A DNA stretch of 64,000 nucleotides from UBA8529 sp964390565. GTDB taxonomy: Bacteria; Bacteroidota; Bacteroidia; Bacteroidales; Tenuifilaceae. This document shows positions 16,502-26,862 of this stretch, in pieces (position 1 is the stretch's first letter; the number at the start of each line of letters is the position of its first letter). The position numbers and the translations under genes were made by a program. The notes beneath the pieces are model-generated. The model did no database searches and was not told the DNA's origin. It saw nothing but the letters and a program-made list of their open reading frames with translations. Where the stretch lies: NCBI GenBank assembly GCA_964390565.1, contig CAYMII010000018.1, positions 1 to 64,000 on the forward strand, given 5' to 3'.

Positions 16502-19500
16502 ATGTTAAAGCGCGTATTCATTTTTTGCTTTATTAGTTTAATTGCAGTTTGTGACCTCAACGCACAAATTTACAACTTTGTTAGGTATGGGGTGCGCGAA
16601 GGGTTATTGCATTCACTAGTAACGGGCATTATTCAGGATAAGCGAGGCGATATGTGGATGTCGACTGGAGGTGGACTATGCCGTTTTAATGGTGTTGAAT
16701 TTGAGTATTTTACCACTAGCAATGGGTTGAATTTTACTCGTTTAACATGTGTTACAGCCGATGAGGACGATAATATTTGGGTTGGCTCATCGCAAGGGTT
16801 AAATTTTATCTGCGGAAAATCAATAAAAACTATTCAGGATACTTTAATCAAAAGCGAAGTGCTTGCCATCTCATCGGCAGGAAAATCGATGATATGGGTG
16901 GTTACCAATAGCGGGCTATTTAAGGTTAAGTATGCCGATAATGAATTTGTAGTATCTAAAGCTAATATCCCATTATTCAAATCGTTGGCTATAGCGCAAA
17001 TTTTTCAAGATAGAGCGCTTACAAACTCAATATTTCAAACTATTGCAGGAATCGCGTATTATAGTAATAATGGCCAACTTTTTTGTATTAATAACGATAA
17101 GGTTGAAATAGTAAAAAAGGAGATAAACCTAAGCGTAAGTACTGGTGTTGAACTTTCCAATGGCACCATTCTTTTTGGTACAAATCGGGGAGTGTATAAG
17201 TTGGAAGGCAATTCGCTAGAGTCAATTAATAACAAAAATATTAGTGAATTAGAGGTAATAGACATTCACACCGATGGAGAAAAAGTTTGGTTATTGGGTA
17301 AAGAGATGGTTAATGGGTTCGTTGAGACAAACTTGTATTCAATCGATTTAAATAATCCAGATTATTTCCGAAAAATAGGAAAGAGTAATGGGCTAACCGA
17401 TGAGCCCACTCAGATGTTTGTGGATCATGAGGGTAGCATTTGGACTGCATCAAACAATGGTGTTAGCATTCTGAAGCAAAACCCCTTTGAGGCATATACC
17501 ACTGAAGATGGAATGGTTGGTAATAAAATTTGGGGGATTTATCGAACGAATGACGGCAGTTTATGGGTTGGTACTATTGGCGAAGGGCTAACGATTATTA
17601 AAGATAACAAGTATTTAACCTACACTAAAAAAAATGGTTTACCCGATAATTATGTTGGGCGAATTTTTCAGGGACGAAATGGAACGGTTTACGTAGGGAC
17701 AAGTAATGCCGGTTTATGTAAAGCCATATACAGCAACATTACAAAATCATATACTTTTACCCGATTGCCCCTATTGTATGGCTCAAAAGTTCGCATTGAT
17801 GATATGGTGGAGGATAAACAGGGTGTGCTTTGGGTTGCTACCAGCAAGGGGTTGTTTAATAATAGGAATTCAAATGGATTTACCCGTTTCCCTTTGTTTA
17901 AAGGCGATACAGGTCAAATATTTGTTCAAAAGTTGCTAGTCGACTCATCAAGAAATGTGATGTGGATTGGCACCCGCTACAATGGTGTGTTTACAATGCA
18001 GGGCAGCGTTATTAAGCAATTTGACAAGGTGAGTAGTACGGAGGAGGTTAGCTCTTTAGCTTTAGATGATTATGGCGATATATGGATTGGATCAAGAACC
18101 AATGGTGTATTTCACTTAGATGCTGATACTTTAACACGCCTTACCGAAAAGGAGGGTTTAGCATCAAACTTGATATTTATACTTCATCCCGACCGGAAAA
18201 ATAATTTATGGATTGGAACAAATCTAGGGCTTGATAGAGTTGATCTGAACTCGTTGAAAAAGGAAGGACGTACTGAAATAAGGCATTATGGTTCTGATGA
18301 GGGGCTGTCCGATTTGGAGACTAATCTTAATGGTGTATTAGAGGTTGATGATTCGGGTTTTTGGATTGCCACCAATGGCGGATTGCTAAAATATTATCGA
18401 ACTGCCGACAAGCAGAATGGCATACCCCCGAAAGTACGATTGCTTAGCTTAAAACTGAATTCGCAGGAAACCAATTGGAAACATTTTTCAACTGAAATAA
18501 ACCCTTGGAATGGGTTCCCACATCAGCTTACCCTTAAACACTATCAAAATCACTTAACCTTTGAGTTTGTTGGGGTGAGCTTCCGAAATCCTAGGATGGT
18601 TAAGTATGCTTGGAAACTCGATGGGTTCGATAACGATTGGGTAACGAGTTCAAGCCGTCAGGCGATATACTCAAATATACCTCCCGGTAATTACACTTTT
18701 AGGTTAAGGGCAGCCAATAGCGATATGGTTTGGTCAACCGAGGTTTTGTCTATGCCATTTACAGTTCTTTTGCCATTCTGGAAAACATGGTGGTTCAGGG
18801 TTTCGGTAGTCCTTTTCGTTGCTCTTCTGATTTATTTGTACGTTTTATATCGCATTAAATCATTGCGAGAGAAGCAGAAGGAGCTTGAAAGCCTAGTTAA
18901 GATAAGAACATTTGAACTCAGCGAGCAGTTTGAAATAGTTGATAAAAAGAATAAGCAGATATTCGATAGCTTAACGTATGCTAAATTCTTACAGAATGCC
19001 ATTTTAACACCTGTCGACACAATAAAATCGAGTTTTTCGGATGTCTTTATATATAACAGACCTAAAGATTTTGTTAGCGGCGATTTTTACTGGTATACAA
19101 GAAATGATGATGTATCGGTTTTTGCAGTAGCCGATTGTACAGGGCATGGCGTACCGGGTGCAATTATCAGCGTAATTTGCGAAAATGCAATTCGCCAGGC
19201 AGTCGTATCTTGCAATTACGAGAGCCCTGCACAAATACTGCAGCACGTTAATAAGTATGTAATTGATACGTTTACACATACTCAAAAAGAGATTCATCCC
19301 GGTATGGAGATTGCCCTTTGTACATTTAATCATAAAACTTACGAGTTTACCTATAGCGGAGCGATGCTAGGGATGCATTTGGTGGTGGGAGGGAAACTCG
19401 TTAAACTTAAACCAAGCGTTTATCGTATTGGATGGGATTTAAGTACGCCTGCATTCTTTAATGAAACGCTAAAAATGGCAAATGGCGATATTCTTTATCT

Positions 19501-19699
19501 ATTTACCGATGGTTTTGTGGATCAGTTCGAGTCCAAAACCAAAAAGAAATTCTCTGCAGCGCGGCTAATCAAACTGCTTTACGATAACTACAAACTACCT
19601 TCAGCCGAACTATCCAATCTACTCGATAACGAGTTTAAATCATGGCGGGGCGATTACGATCAAATAGATGATGTTCTGGTTGTCGGAATCAAGGTTTAG
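16502..19699 (+). CDS. Two-component-type beta-propeller sensor with SpoIIE-like phosphatase output
   Basis: 1065 residues. A signal peptide (about 1-22) is followed by two seven-bladed-type propellers of Reg_prop repeats (about 25-640, recurring MWMSTGGGL, IWVGSSQGL, LWVGTIGEG, IWIGSRTNG, LWIGTNLGL), a Y_Y_Y domain (about 680-745), one membrane helix (about 766-788), a coiled coil and a PP2C/SpoIIE phosphatase domain (about 840-1065, with SGDFYWY, VADCTGHGVPGA and LFTDGFVDQF). Known: Reg_prop/Y_Y_Y receptors sense extracellular ligands, usually with kinase output. Here the output would dephosphorylate an anti-sigma antagonist-like protein (inference); no such partner is adjacent. Confidence 0.9.
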   Translation: MLKRVFIFCFISLIAVCDLNAQIYNFVRYGVREGLLHSLVTGIIQDKRGDMWMSTGGGLCRFNGVEFEYFTTSNGLNFTRLTCVTADEDDNIWVGSSQGLNFICGKSIKTIQDTLIKSEVLAISSAGKSMIWVVTNSGLFKVKYADNEFVVSKANIPLFKSLAIAQIFQDRALTNSIFQTIAGIAYYSNNGQLFCINNDKVEIVKKEINLSVSTGVELSNGTILFGTNRGVYKLEGNSLESINNKNISELEVIDIHTDGEKVWLLGKEMVNGFVETNLYSIDLNNPDYFRKIGKSNGLTDEPTQMFVDHEGSIWTASNNGVSILKQNPFEAYTTEDGMVGNKIWGIYRTNDGSLWVGTIGEGLTIIKDNKYLTYTKKNGLPDNYVGRIFQGRNGTVYVGTSNAGLCKAIYSNITKSYTFTRLPLLYGSKVRIDDMVEDKQGVLWVATSKGLFNNRNSNGFTRFPLFKGDTGQIFVQKLLVDSSRNVMWIGTRYNGVFTMQGSVIKQFDKVSSTEEVSSLALDDYGDIWIGSRTNGVFHLDADTLTRLTEKEGLASNLIFILHPDRKNNLWIGTNLGLDRVDLNSLKKEGRTEIRHYGSDEGLSDLETNLNGVLEVDDSGFWIATNGGLLKYYRTADKQNGIPPKVRLLSLKLNSQETNWKHFSTEINPWNGFPHQLTLKHYQNHLTFEFVGVSFRNPRMVKYAWKLDGFDNDWVTSSSRQAIYSNIPPGNYTFRLRAANSDMVWSTEVLSMPFTVLLPFWKTWWFRVSVVLFVALLIYLYVLYRIKSLREKQKELESLVKIRTFELSEQFEIVDKKNKQIFDSLTYAKFLQNAILTPVDTIKSSFSDVFIYNRPKDFVSGDFYWYTRNDDVSVFAVADCTGHGVPGAIISVICENAIRQAVVSCNYESPAQILQHVNKYVIDTFTHTQKEIHPGMEIALCTFNHKTYEFTYSGAMLGMHLVVGGKLVKLKPSVYRIGWDLSTPAFFNETLKMANGDILYLFTDGFVDQFESKTKKKFSAARLIKLLYDNYKLPSAELSNLLDNEFKSWRGDYDQIDDVLVVGIKV

Positions 19700-19801
19700 G
19701 GCTATTTGAATATTCTCTAAACTACTTGTCGTATAACTTTTGTTTTATACTAGATGATAATCCAATAAGCGGATAGTTTTTAATTACCCTTGTTATTGGA
19801 T

Positions 19802-19899
19802 AGGGGTTTAGAGGGGGAAGGGATCATATTATCGACAACAATCTATGTTTTTACCCTAAACCCGTTGTTAGGACGAGGCTGCAGACTCGTCTTTTTTTT
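19802..19899. repeat. Dispersed repeat, copy A (conserved 5' part plus palindrome and T-run)
   Basis: About 98 bp that align along most of their length with 28716-28811: aggggttta..., atcatatta-cgacaac, taccctaaa, ccgttgttaggac, then the palindrome gacgag-gctgcag-actcgtc and eight T. The palindrome plus T-run could end transcription of the preceding gene. A more diverged relative lies at about 55103-55170. Confidence 0.75.
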
Positions 19900-19968
19900 C
19901 GGTATAGAAAAACGAAGCATCCCCGAAATTAATGGAGAGGCTTCGTTTATAAATGTTATAGCATCTAT

Positions 19969-22179
19969 TTACTGGATGGTTACTTCAATCTTAAAGTGAG
20001 GGAATTTTAATTCTTTTGGAGCATTAACTAAATCTGCTGTAGAAACCTCAAGTAATTCAGGTTTAATATTTTGAGTGTTTACCAAATAATCTCGAATCAT
20101 AGAGTTTCTTTTGGCAATAATTAAGTTTAGCTCTGCATCGATCTCTGACGGGTTGTATAGTCGAGAACATGCTATTCCAACCTCAAGAGAATCGGCTTTT
20201 GGCTCACGTGTTTTTAAGTAAGTGATAAAACTTTTATCTGTTGATGACAGATTTTTTAACATTCTAATAATCTTAGCCGAATCTGCGGATGGCTCAGCAA
20301 CTGATAGCACATATTCCTTTTTAGCGCGCAGGGTTGAAAGATATTCTTTCTCCTTTACCAAATCTGTAAATTGAACAAACCTAAAAACAAGATTTGGTTT
20401 CTTCTGCATTATTAGGGCAATATTGGATAGTGTTTTATTTTGTTTTTCATCTAGCTCTGATTGAGCGTATTCAAATGGTAATTTTTCAAGATCTTCGGGG
20501 TTAGAGCCAACTAATCCAGATAAGGCATTAAACGGAGCTGCAGCTGTTTTGATAAGGAAATTGCCTAGGGTTTTCCATACTATTTTAGAATAGCTGAACT
20601 TCGGCTCGGAGGGGTTACCCTCAATTGGTAAATCAAAAGCAATGACATCGTTCGCATCTTTAAGGATATAAAGCGCCAACTTTATGGGTACTCTAACTGC
20701 TGTGGAGTCCTTGGTTTTTTTCCCAAACTCAAGTTCTTCGAATCGAATGCTATTATTGTTCATTAACTTGGTTGGGGTCATTTGTAAAGATAAATTGTAG
20801 CTAAACCAACCTTGAGTGATCGGAGAAGCGATGAAATATTCTGAGTAGGGCGAAAAGCTAATCAATCCAAGTCGATTTATCTTCATGTCTAGATTGATAT
20901 TACTTGTATTTACCATATTTAGAATCATTTTACCTGATACCTTTCCTGCTTTATTGGTGATTACGGAAAAAGCAACGGGTACTTTTTGTGCGCTTTCAGT
21001 AAGACCGTTTAATGATAAATTGAATGCGCTTAAGTCATAGCTGAAAGGGCGATTAAGCGTGTTGTCGGTAAATAGGATGTCTCCATTTATTATCCTAATT
21101 GTATCAATACGGTAGCTTAACGAGGTCGATGTGGTAGGTTTAACTTTTACAGTATCGGCGAGAGCCACTAAAGAATCCGATTTGAACAAGGGTTGTAATA
21201 CCCTTTCAAAGTTAGTCATATCGCGATTCAGAGTTGCATTTATTTTGGGATTTGTAACTGTAACTGATGAGATGCTGTAGCGAGATGTGTTTAACTCAAT
21301 ATTGCTAATGTTTGTTTCAACTCGATCCGCAGCCAATAGCATATTGTTTTGGTCATCATTAACGAGTATCGAATCAACAATAACTTTCCCCGAAACAGAA
21401 AGGTTCATTACCTGCTCAAATTCCCCTTTTAATTTAATGTTTGAGGTAAGGAGTCCATCGAATGAGTTGATTGCCAGGTAATCTTTTAGGTAATCTTTCA
21501 TTGGGCTAAGACTTAAGGTTTTTGTATTCAACAGAATTGTATATTTCTTATTCTGGTTGTCCACCTCGGCGCTTATTTCTACTTCTCCTTTTTCCCCTAG
21601 TTTGAAGTTGATGCCCATATTCGATTGTCTGCTATCCCACGATATTAATGGTATATCGAGGTTGAGATCGTCCAGTTCGATGTGGTTTTTTATCTGTTGA
21701 TCTTCATAAACAACAAGCCCTTTCGTTAGCTGCAAATTCCTTATGGTAAAACGGAATGCTGAGGTTGATGTATCGGCTTTCTCTTTTACAACGGTTGTGT
21801 CGTTACTCGGCTTGAGAAGATCATCGAAATTAAAACTCTCCTTATTCTGACTTAATTGAACTTTAGGGTTAACTAATGTTATTTGAGAAAAAGAATATTC
21901 GTTTCCAAATAGGGCTAAAGGGTCGAAGTTGATATAAAATTCGTCGAATGAGACGAATTTATCAGTCTGATTGGATTCGTACATCGCAAACCCTAGAGCA
22001 CGAGCTGATACCCTAAAATAGTTGAAATGCAATTCGTTCAATGTGATTTTTCGTCCTATCAGCTCTTGGCTATGCTTTACAGTGTAATTTTTAACAAAAG
22101 TGGATAGAAAGAATAGTAGTACAAAAACGAGAAGTGCAATGGCTCCTAGAATTTTGTAACGTAGTTTTATGCGTTTCAT
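19969..22179 (-). CDS. DUF748 (AsmA-like) envelope protein
   Basis: 736 residues. One N-terminal membrane anchor (about 10-30, ILGAIALLVFVLLFF) is followed by a long periplasmic chain of beta-rich repeats with the DUF748/AsmA layout (FDEFYINFDPLALF, ITLVNPKVQL, near the N-terminus; FDLPIEGNPSEPKFSYSKIV near residue 530). The last 200 residues are more helical, like the OmpA-like tail seen in DUF748 proteins. Known: AsmA-like proteins are implicated in lipid transport and outer-membrane homeostasis. It is last in a three-gene minus-strand operon, 10 bp after the 751-residue protein gene. Confidence 0.8.
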   Translation of the reverse strand: MKRIKLRYKILGAIALLVFVLLFFLSTFVKNYTVKHSQELIGRKITLNELHFNYFRVSARALGFAMYESNQTDKFVSFDEFYINFDPLALFGNEYSFSQITLVNPKVQLSQNKESFNFDDLLKPSNDTTVVKEKADTSTSAFRFTIRNLQLTKGLVVYEDQQIKNHIELDDLNLDIPLISWDSRQSNMGINFKLGEKGEVEISAEVDNQNKKYTILLNTKTLSLSPMKDYLKDYLAINSFDGLLTSNIKLKGEFEQVMNLSVSGKVIVDSILVNDDQNNMLLAADRVETNISNIELNTSRYSISSVTVTNPKINATLNRDMTNFERVLQPLFKSDSLVALADTVKVKPTTSTSLSYRIDTIRIINGDILFTDNTLNRPFSYDLSAFNLSLNGLTESAQKVPVAFSVITNKAGKVSGKMILNMVNTSNINLDMKINRLGLISFSPYSEYFIASPITQGWFSYNLSLQMTPTKLMNNNSIRFEELEFGKKTKDSTAVRVPIKLALYILKDANDVIAFDLPIEGNPSEPKFSYSKIVWKTLGNFLIKTAAAPFNALSGLVGSNPEDLEKLPFEYAQSELDEKQNKTLSNIALIMQKKPNLVFRFVQFTDLVKEKEYLSTLRAKKEYVLSVAEPSADSAKIIRMLKNLSSTDKSFITYLKTREPKADSLEVGIACSRLYNPSEIDAELNLIIAKRNSMIRDYLVNTQNIKPELLEVSTADLVNAPKELKFPHFKIEVTIQ

Positions 22180-22189
22180 GCTATTAAAA

Positions 22190-24445
22190 TTAATTTAAAC
22201 TAGACTCAACATCGTTTCTCAATATTCCCCAATCAGAAAGAAACCCAAAATACCATAATAACAAACCTGTAATAGCCAGTACAATAATTGTAATAATGAT
22301 GATTGGAATAATTGGTTTTCTCTTCTTGGCAAAAGGATCGATCAGGTTCAACTTTGCGTTATCGGGTAGTGATGCTAGGTGTGTTAGCGTATTTCCGAAA
22401 GTAATGTTGATGGTTGCGCGAGCATTTATTGCCCAGCCATTGGCATCTAAAAGTGGGGCGAGGTTTCTCTTTCGAAGCTTAAGCCAAGCAATTATCATTG
22501 ATGGACCTGAAATACACATTACAATACCAAAAATAGCAATGGGCATTTTCCACCATACAAGCCCAAGAAATCCCATCACTATTGATGCTACAACAGTGCC
22601 AATTGCTCCTAGGGCAAGGCTGAGTGCAGCGAATATCCCTACAAACTTACCAATATCGAATGGCTGAGGAGGAGCAGGAGCCGCGGCTACACTCTTAACT
22701 CCTGCTTCTACATGGGCCGTTGTTTTCTGAATTCCTGAAACTGCTGCAGTATCTACCTCCTTCTCCTTTGCTGAGGCCACCTTCTCAATTTGTGTCGATA
22801 CAAACCTTGAAATCTTGCGGTAGGGAGACCAAAAAGCTTGTCGGATGCTAATAGGATTATCAATAACTTTAACAATTGTGGCATCCCAGTCCTCGCCATT
22901 CCTGTCGTAGAAGATTGCGTTCCGACCAACTTCAATATTATCAATGTCCCCATCGGTCAATGCTGCAACAATGGTCATGTATTGATTCTTCGTCTTTGAA
23001 ACGCAATTACAATAGATAAGGCATAGCCCGCTTTGCCGTGCAATTGCATTATGTTTATTCATATCGCTAACCTTAATGCAAAGGTCGCAGCATCGCTGAT
23101 CGATATATAAACTTCCGGCTTGGAATATGGCTTTTGATTCGGGTGAGTAAAAATCACGAAAAGTAACGTAGTTATTTAGCAGCGTATATAAATCGCGATA
23201 ATACCGAGCAAGTTTGTCGACCAAAAATATATTTTTAGCATTCTCTTCAAGGGCTTTATCCTGTTCGATTAAAGAATACAGGGTTTCCTTTTTGTTTGCT
23301 GCAGCTAATTCCCGGATATAAGCTAATCCTAGTTTTTCTACCTCTGCGCCAACTTTCTCCGTTTGCCAGCTGATATATTCGTCAAACTTTTTGTTAATGT
23401 TTTTCCACTCCGTTTCAGTTAAACTCTCTTTGTTTGGGAATTCGGGCTTAATTATTAATTCATTGAATTTGTTGAGCGCATTTTCCCATGAAGGGTTTAT
23501 TGCTTTGGTAAGCAAGAGAGGTTTCTTTGCCTCAATTTTTGTAATTGGGAAGCCAGCTATTTCGTCGGTGCAAAGGGTTAAGTCCCTTGTACTTATTGCT
23601 TCGTATCGAGTGTTTAGGGAGTTAAGAGCGTTTATCGATTCAGGATCATATTCGGCTAATCGACATCTCAAGAAATAGTCTTCAATTTTTTGTTTAATTG
23701 CATTTAGTGCCGCAAACGCGTTAGCGGTTAATTCACCATAAGGGAGAATTTTACTCGGATTGGCTTCGGCTTTTGCGTACCATGTTGAATAATCGTCGCA
23801 GCTTTTATAAAAAGCATTAATATGATCAATCGATATCCCCTGTTTGCCACTTCTGTCAGTGGTTGAACCCATGCAGGAGATAATATCATTAATGACTTTT
23901 TTTACTGTTTCATCATCCGTTGAGTCTTCGGTGATAATGCCATCGCCATTAAATTTTGTATTTGCAAAAATTTTAACCGTGTCGGAGGTTTCCTCCACTG
24001 TAATTTCATTATCATCGGGTTTACCCAAATTTGTTAGAATTTGTTTGGCCGATGCAAGTAAAACCCTTCCTTCCTCTGTGCTTTCGTTAATGGACGAGAG
24101 AGGGAGGCTTTTATTCTCTCTTACCAGCTCGTCGGGATTTTTTATTAGGGAGGTTAGCCACTTTACGGCTTCAAGTATTTCAGGAACCCTAATCCGTTCA
24201 TCCTTATCCCTATCGATTAGCTCAAGCGTTTTGGCATCAATTTCCATTCCGTGAACCGGACAGCTCAATGCAGTCCATAGTTTTTGGTCAAGCGACTCAA
24301 GCGACTGCAAATCCGCTCCTTTATCAAGATTAACCCTGTTGACCCCTCCAACACGAGAGAACTGCCAAATATGCTTACCCTCATCAGTGCCGATAATGTT
24401 CTTTAGGTTGCTAACGCTATTCAGAATATTTTTTGATTTAGTCAT
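22190..24445 (-). CDS. Uncharacterised protein with EF-hand-like loops and C-terminal membrane helices
   Basis: 751 residues; I do not recognise the family by name. Seen: two EF-hand-like acidic loops (DRDKDERIRVPE at about residue 78, and FNGDGIITEDS at about 165), a long helical middle, cysteine-rich short segments (RCCDLC), two or three hydrophobic helices at about 615-670, and a final transmembrane helix (PIIIITIIVLAITGLLLWYF) near the C-terminus. No signal peptide is present, so most of it should be cytoplasmic. It lies between a DUF3754 protein and a DUF748 protein in one operon, which suggests a shared envelope function. Confidence 0.6.
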   Translation of the reverse strand: MTKSKNILNSVSNLKNIIGTDEGKHIWQFSRVGGVNRVNLDKGADLQSLESLDQKLWTALSCPVHGMEIDAKTLELIDRDKDERIRVPEILEAVKWLTSLIKNPDELVRENKSLPLSSINESTEEGRVLLASAKQILTNLGKPDDNEITVEETSDTVKIFANTKFNGDGIITEDSTDDETVKKVINDIISCMGSTTDRSGKQGISIDHINAFYKSCDDYSTWYAKAEANPSKILPYGELTANAFAALNAIKQKIEDYFLRCRLAEYDPESINALNSLNTRYEAISTRDLTLCTDEIAGFPITKIEAKKPLLLTKAINPSWENALNKFNELIIKPEFPNKESLTETEWKNINKKFDEYISWQTEKVGAEVEKLGLAYIRELAAANKKETLYSLIEQDKALEENAKNIFLVDKLARYYRDLYTLLNNYVTFRDFYSPESKAIFQAGSLYIDQRCCDLCIKVSDMNKHNAIARQSGLCLIYCNCVSKTKNQYMTIVAALTDGDIDNIEVGRNAIFYDRNGEDWDATIVKVIDNPISIRQAFWSPYRKISRFVSTQIEKVASAKEKEVDTAAVSGIQKTTAHVEAGVKSVAAAPAPPQPFDIGKFVGIFAALSLALGAIGTVVASIVMGFLGLVWWKMPIAIFGIVMCISGPSMIIAWLKLRKRNLAPLLDANGWAINARATINITFGNTLTHLASLPDNAKLNLIDPFAKKRKPIIPIIIITIIVLAITGLLLWYFGFLSDWGILRNDVESSLN

Positions 24446-24506
24446 AACTCAACTCCTTATAATTTTATGTGGTTTGAATCCCTATGTTTCGATTTAATGC
24501 AATAAC

Positions 24507-25736
24507 CTACTTTTGGTTATACTCAAAAATTCCATCCCATATTTCATCAATCCTAACGAGTGCCTTATCTAAAGGAATAACTTCCCATTTGCCATTAGTT
24601 TCGATGCCAAGACCTATGCCTTTCAGCTTATATAAAGCATCCTCTACATCAAAATCGAGATCAGTATTATGCTTTGTCTTAAACCATGATTCAATTTGTC
24701 CATCGAGTTCCTTTGCCGTTAACGGGGTTTTACTTCTATTTAAAAATGCATATGCCAGAATTGTCTCTTTAAGCTCTTCTTCCTCCGAGGAGTTCAGTAG
24801 TGAGTAAAATGCTCCGCTATTATTTCCAAGGTTCTTAAAGTAGAGGCTATCCGATAGCATTTTTGAATACTTTATCTTCTTGTTCACAAAGCTGCTGTAT
24901 TGACGGAATAAGTATCCACCCAAAACACCCAGCGCAATCAAGCCTTGATTAAGTGAAGTTTTGCTATTTAGTAGATCGATGGATTCGCCCGATTTGTAAG
25001 CTCCATACATTGCAACCAATGCTGGAATTACTTTAGTTGCCAATAACGAGATACCACCACCGATACCTGGTACCCAGAATAGTATTTTGTCTAATCGCGA
25101 CATTTTGGGAATGGCATTCGGGAATATGGTTTCAAGATCGTTTTTTGGAACGCGTTTGAAAATTTTTAATACTATACACCCCGGATCAAAAGGCAGTTTA
25201 CTTAAGCGAACTCCCTTATCGTTAAAATAATTTGTATCGTTGTAATTAAGATATATCAATACACGGTCATAGTACTCAAACTCTATCTCTTTTTTAAAGA
25301 TAAAGAACCTCGTTACCTTCTCTTTCGTTTTATGGTGACCTCTTACATATATTCCATAGTCTTTGAAATCGTTAAAGTCAATAGCAAGTTTCAATCCAAT
25401 CAGATCGGAGTTTTTGAAAGCATCATCGATTGTTTCTTTGTCAACCTGCACGTAATTGCCTCGTTCAAGCACTTTGAGAAGAGTCTCTTTGAATACCGGG
25501 AACTCACTTTTATTTTCAAACTCAGATCTCTCTCTTGGTGTCAAATCAGGGTCAAATAGCGCGTAGTTCTGTTTCAGCTTACGGATTAGATTAAATGCTT
25601 CGTAATGGAAGTAGTGTTCGAGTATATCGAATAGTTTTTTAAAATCCTCAGCATTTTTATTATCTACAGCAAATTCTGCTATTTGCTGTTCGAGTAAGAA
25701 TTCCTTATCAAATGGAATATACTGTTCTCGTTTCAT
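24507..25736 (-). CDS. DUF3754 / TMEM143-family membrane protein
   Basis: 409 residues from the ATG at 25736 (MKREQYIPFDKEF); an in-frame ATG at 25787 would add 17 residues of poor quality. The core matches DUF3754: ILKIFKRVPKNDLETIFP, two hydrophobic segments (about 225-280), RQYSSFVNKKIKYSKMLSDSLYFKNLGNNSGAFY, then EEEELKETILAYAFL. The family includes the mitochondrial protein TMEM143 and plant and cyanobacterial proteins of unknown role. It is first in an operon with the EF-hand-like protein (61-bp gap) and the DUF748 protein. Confidence 0.75.
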   Translation of the reverse strand: MKREQYIPFDKEFLLEQQIAEFAVDNKNAEDFKKLFDILEHYFHYEAFNLIRKLKQNYALFDPDLTPRERSEFENKSEFPVFKETLLKVLERGNYVQVDKETIDDAFKNSDLIGLKLAIDFNDFKDYGIYVRGHHKTKEKVTRFFIFKKEIEFEYYDRVLIYLNYNDTNYFNDKGVRLSKLPFDPGCIVLKIFKRVPKNDLETIFPNAIPKMSRLDKILFWVPGIGGGISLLATKVIPALVAMYGAYKSGESIDLLNSKTSLNQGLIALGVLGGYLFRQYSSFVNKKIKYSKMLSDSLYFKNLGNNSGAFYSLLNSSEEEELKETILAYAFLNRSKTPLTAKELDGQIESWFKTKHNTDLDFDVEDALYKLKGIGLGIETNGKWEVIPLDKALVRIDEIWDGIFEYNQK

Positions 25737-26019
25737 GATAGGTTTTGTTAAATAATTGATTGATTTAAGAACACTTAAAGATAGCACTTCAGATAAATAT
25801 TATCAACTAAAAGATGCGATGTGTTTAGTGAGTTCTCATTAACTATGCTTAGCTACCGTCAAAAGAAATCGGCCTGCCGGTAAGACTTAGTAGAAAAGAA
25901 AAGTCAGCGCCCATAGAAAATTTTCTGAATACGGAACTTGGCATTATGGGTAGTATTTATCGCTTTAAAATGGGATTTCTATTAGTTGGTAAGGCAAAAT
26001 AATCTGTTGGAGATTAGCT

Positions 26020-26517
26020 TTAGCTTTTTCTATGTTTTATTTCAATTGTTTCGTGCCACGCTTTTTGAGGTCGGGTGGGGGGATATCCGTTTTTGGAACG
26101 GTAATTCTTTCGCTCCTCGGTAAAGTCCCACCATTTTTTACTGGTATCCTTAGTTTTAGCAAAATGAACTGCTAGACGAAACTGATCTTCCACGCAAGGG
26201 TCAATCCAATACCCCTTTAATTGCTCGAAATCTTCGGTAAGTTTAGCACCATCTTTACCCTTCAGATCATCTATTGAGTAGTATCCCATCGATATCAAAT
26301 CTTCAGCAAATTTAATCCCAATGGATGGTATCATTTGGAATTCAATCAATGCGTAAATTTCTCTTGCCCGCTCAAATGTCACACCGAGCAATACCTCCAG
26401 TTCATCAGTGGCGTAGCTTGGAATGTCAGCAATTTTGAGCTTATTAATCCTGAGTTTCTGCTTTTCAGAATTCGTAAGGGCTAGATTGATATTGGTTTTT
26501 GATTTCATTTTGTACAA
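26020..26517 (-). CDS. Cdd1-like helix-hairpin-helix protein
   Basis: 165 residues. The start may be at codon 1 (MYKM) or codon 4. The N-terminal half has helix-hairpin-helix-like turns (ADIPSYATDELEVLLG, FQMIPSIGIKFAEDLISMGYYSIDDLKG), and the second half has the Cdd1 'pathogenicity locus' signature CVEDQFRLAVHFA with KKWWDFTEERKNYRS. Proteins of this family are small and common in Bacteroidota and Clostridia. Their role is unknown, and DNA binding is only suggested by the fold. Confidence 0.75.
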   Translation of the reverse strand: MYKMKSKTNINLALTNSEKQKLRINKLKIADIPSYATDELEVLLGVTFERAREIYALIEFQMIPSIGIKFAEDLISMGYYSIDDLKGKDGAKLTEDFEQLKGYWIDPCVEDQFRLAVHFAKTKDTSKKWWDFTEERKNYRSKNGYPPTRPQKAWHETIEIKHRKS

Positions 26518-26862
26518 ACTTCGGTGTGCAATTATCTTTATGAAAGTTACACTTTTTTTTAATTGGTATGCTTTCCGAAATTTACTCAGTTAACCTTTTC
26601 AGCAATTCTATTAGTTTAAACGCTATCACTAAAACTAGAACCGAATAGTGAAGATAAAATCTTACGTAAATCTAAAATAGAGAAAAAATCACGGTTTTCC
26701 GTGAAGTAGAATAACATAACAATAGGTTAAATTTGTATTCAATTCTTAGATAAAGAGAAAAACCTCTTTACGAAAAAGAGTAGGAATAAATAATACTATT
26801 GAAAATGAAAGACTCAGCATTATAAAATTATCATTATAACCTAACCTAAAACTTAATTCAAG
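26518..26862. other. Intergenic region between divergent genes
   Basis: 345 bp without coding character. It contains a small hairpin (cacgg-tttt-ccgtg, 26691-26704) and a perfect TAnnTTTG match (taaatttg, 26728-26735), which may drive the outer-membrane protein gene at 26863. Confidence 0.45.

Noticed and set aside
19790..19999. 69-codon plus-strand ORF after the propeller gene
   Set aside because: It reads through the dispersed repeat copy A, including its palindrome and T-run.
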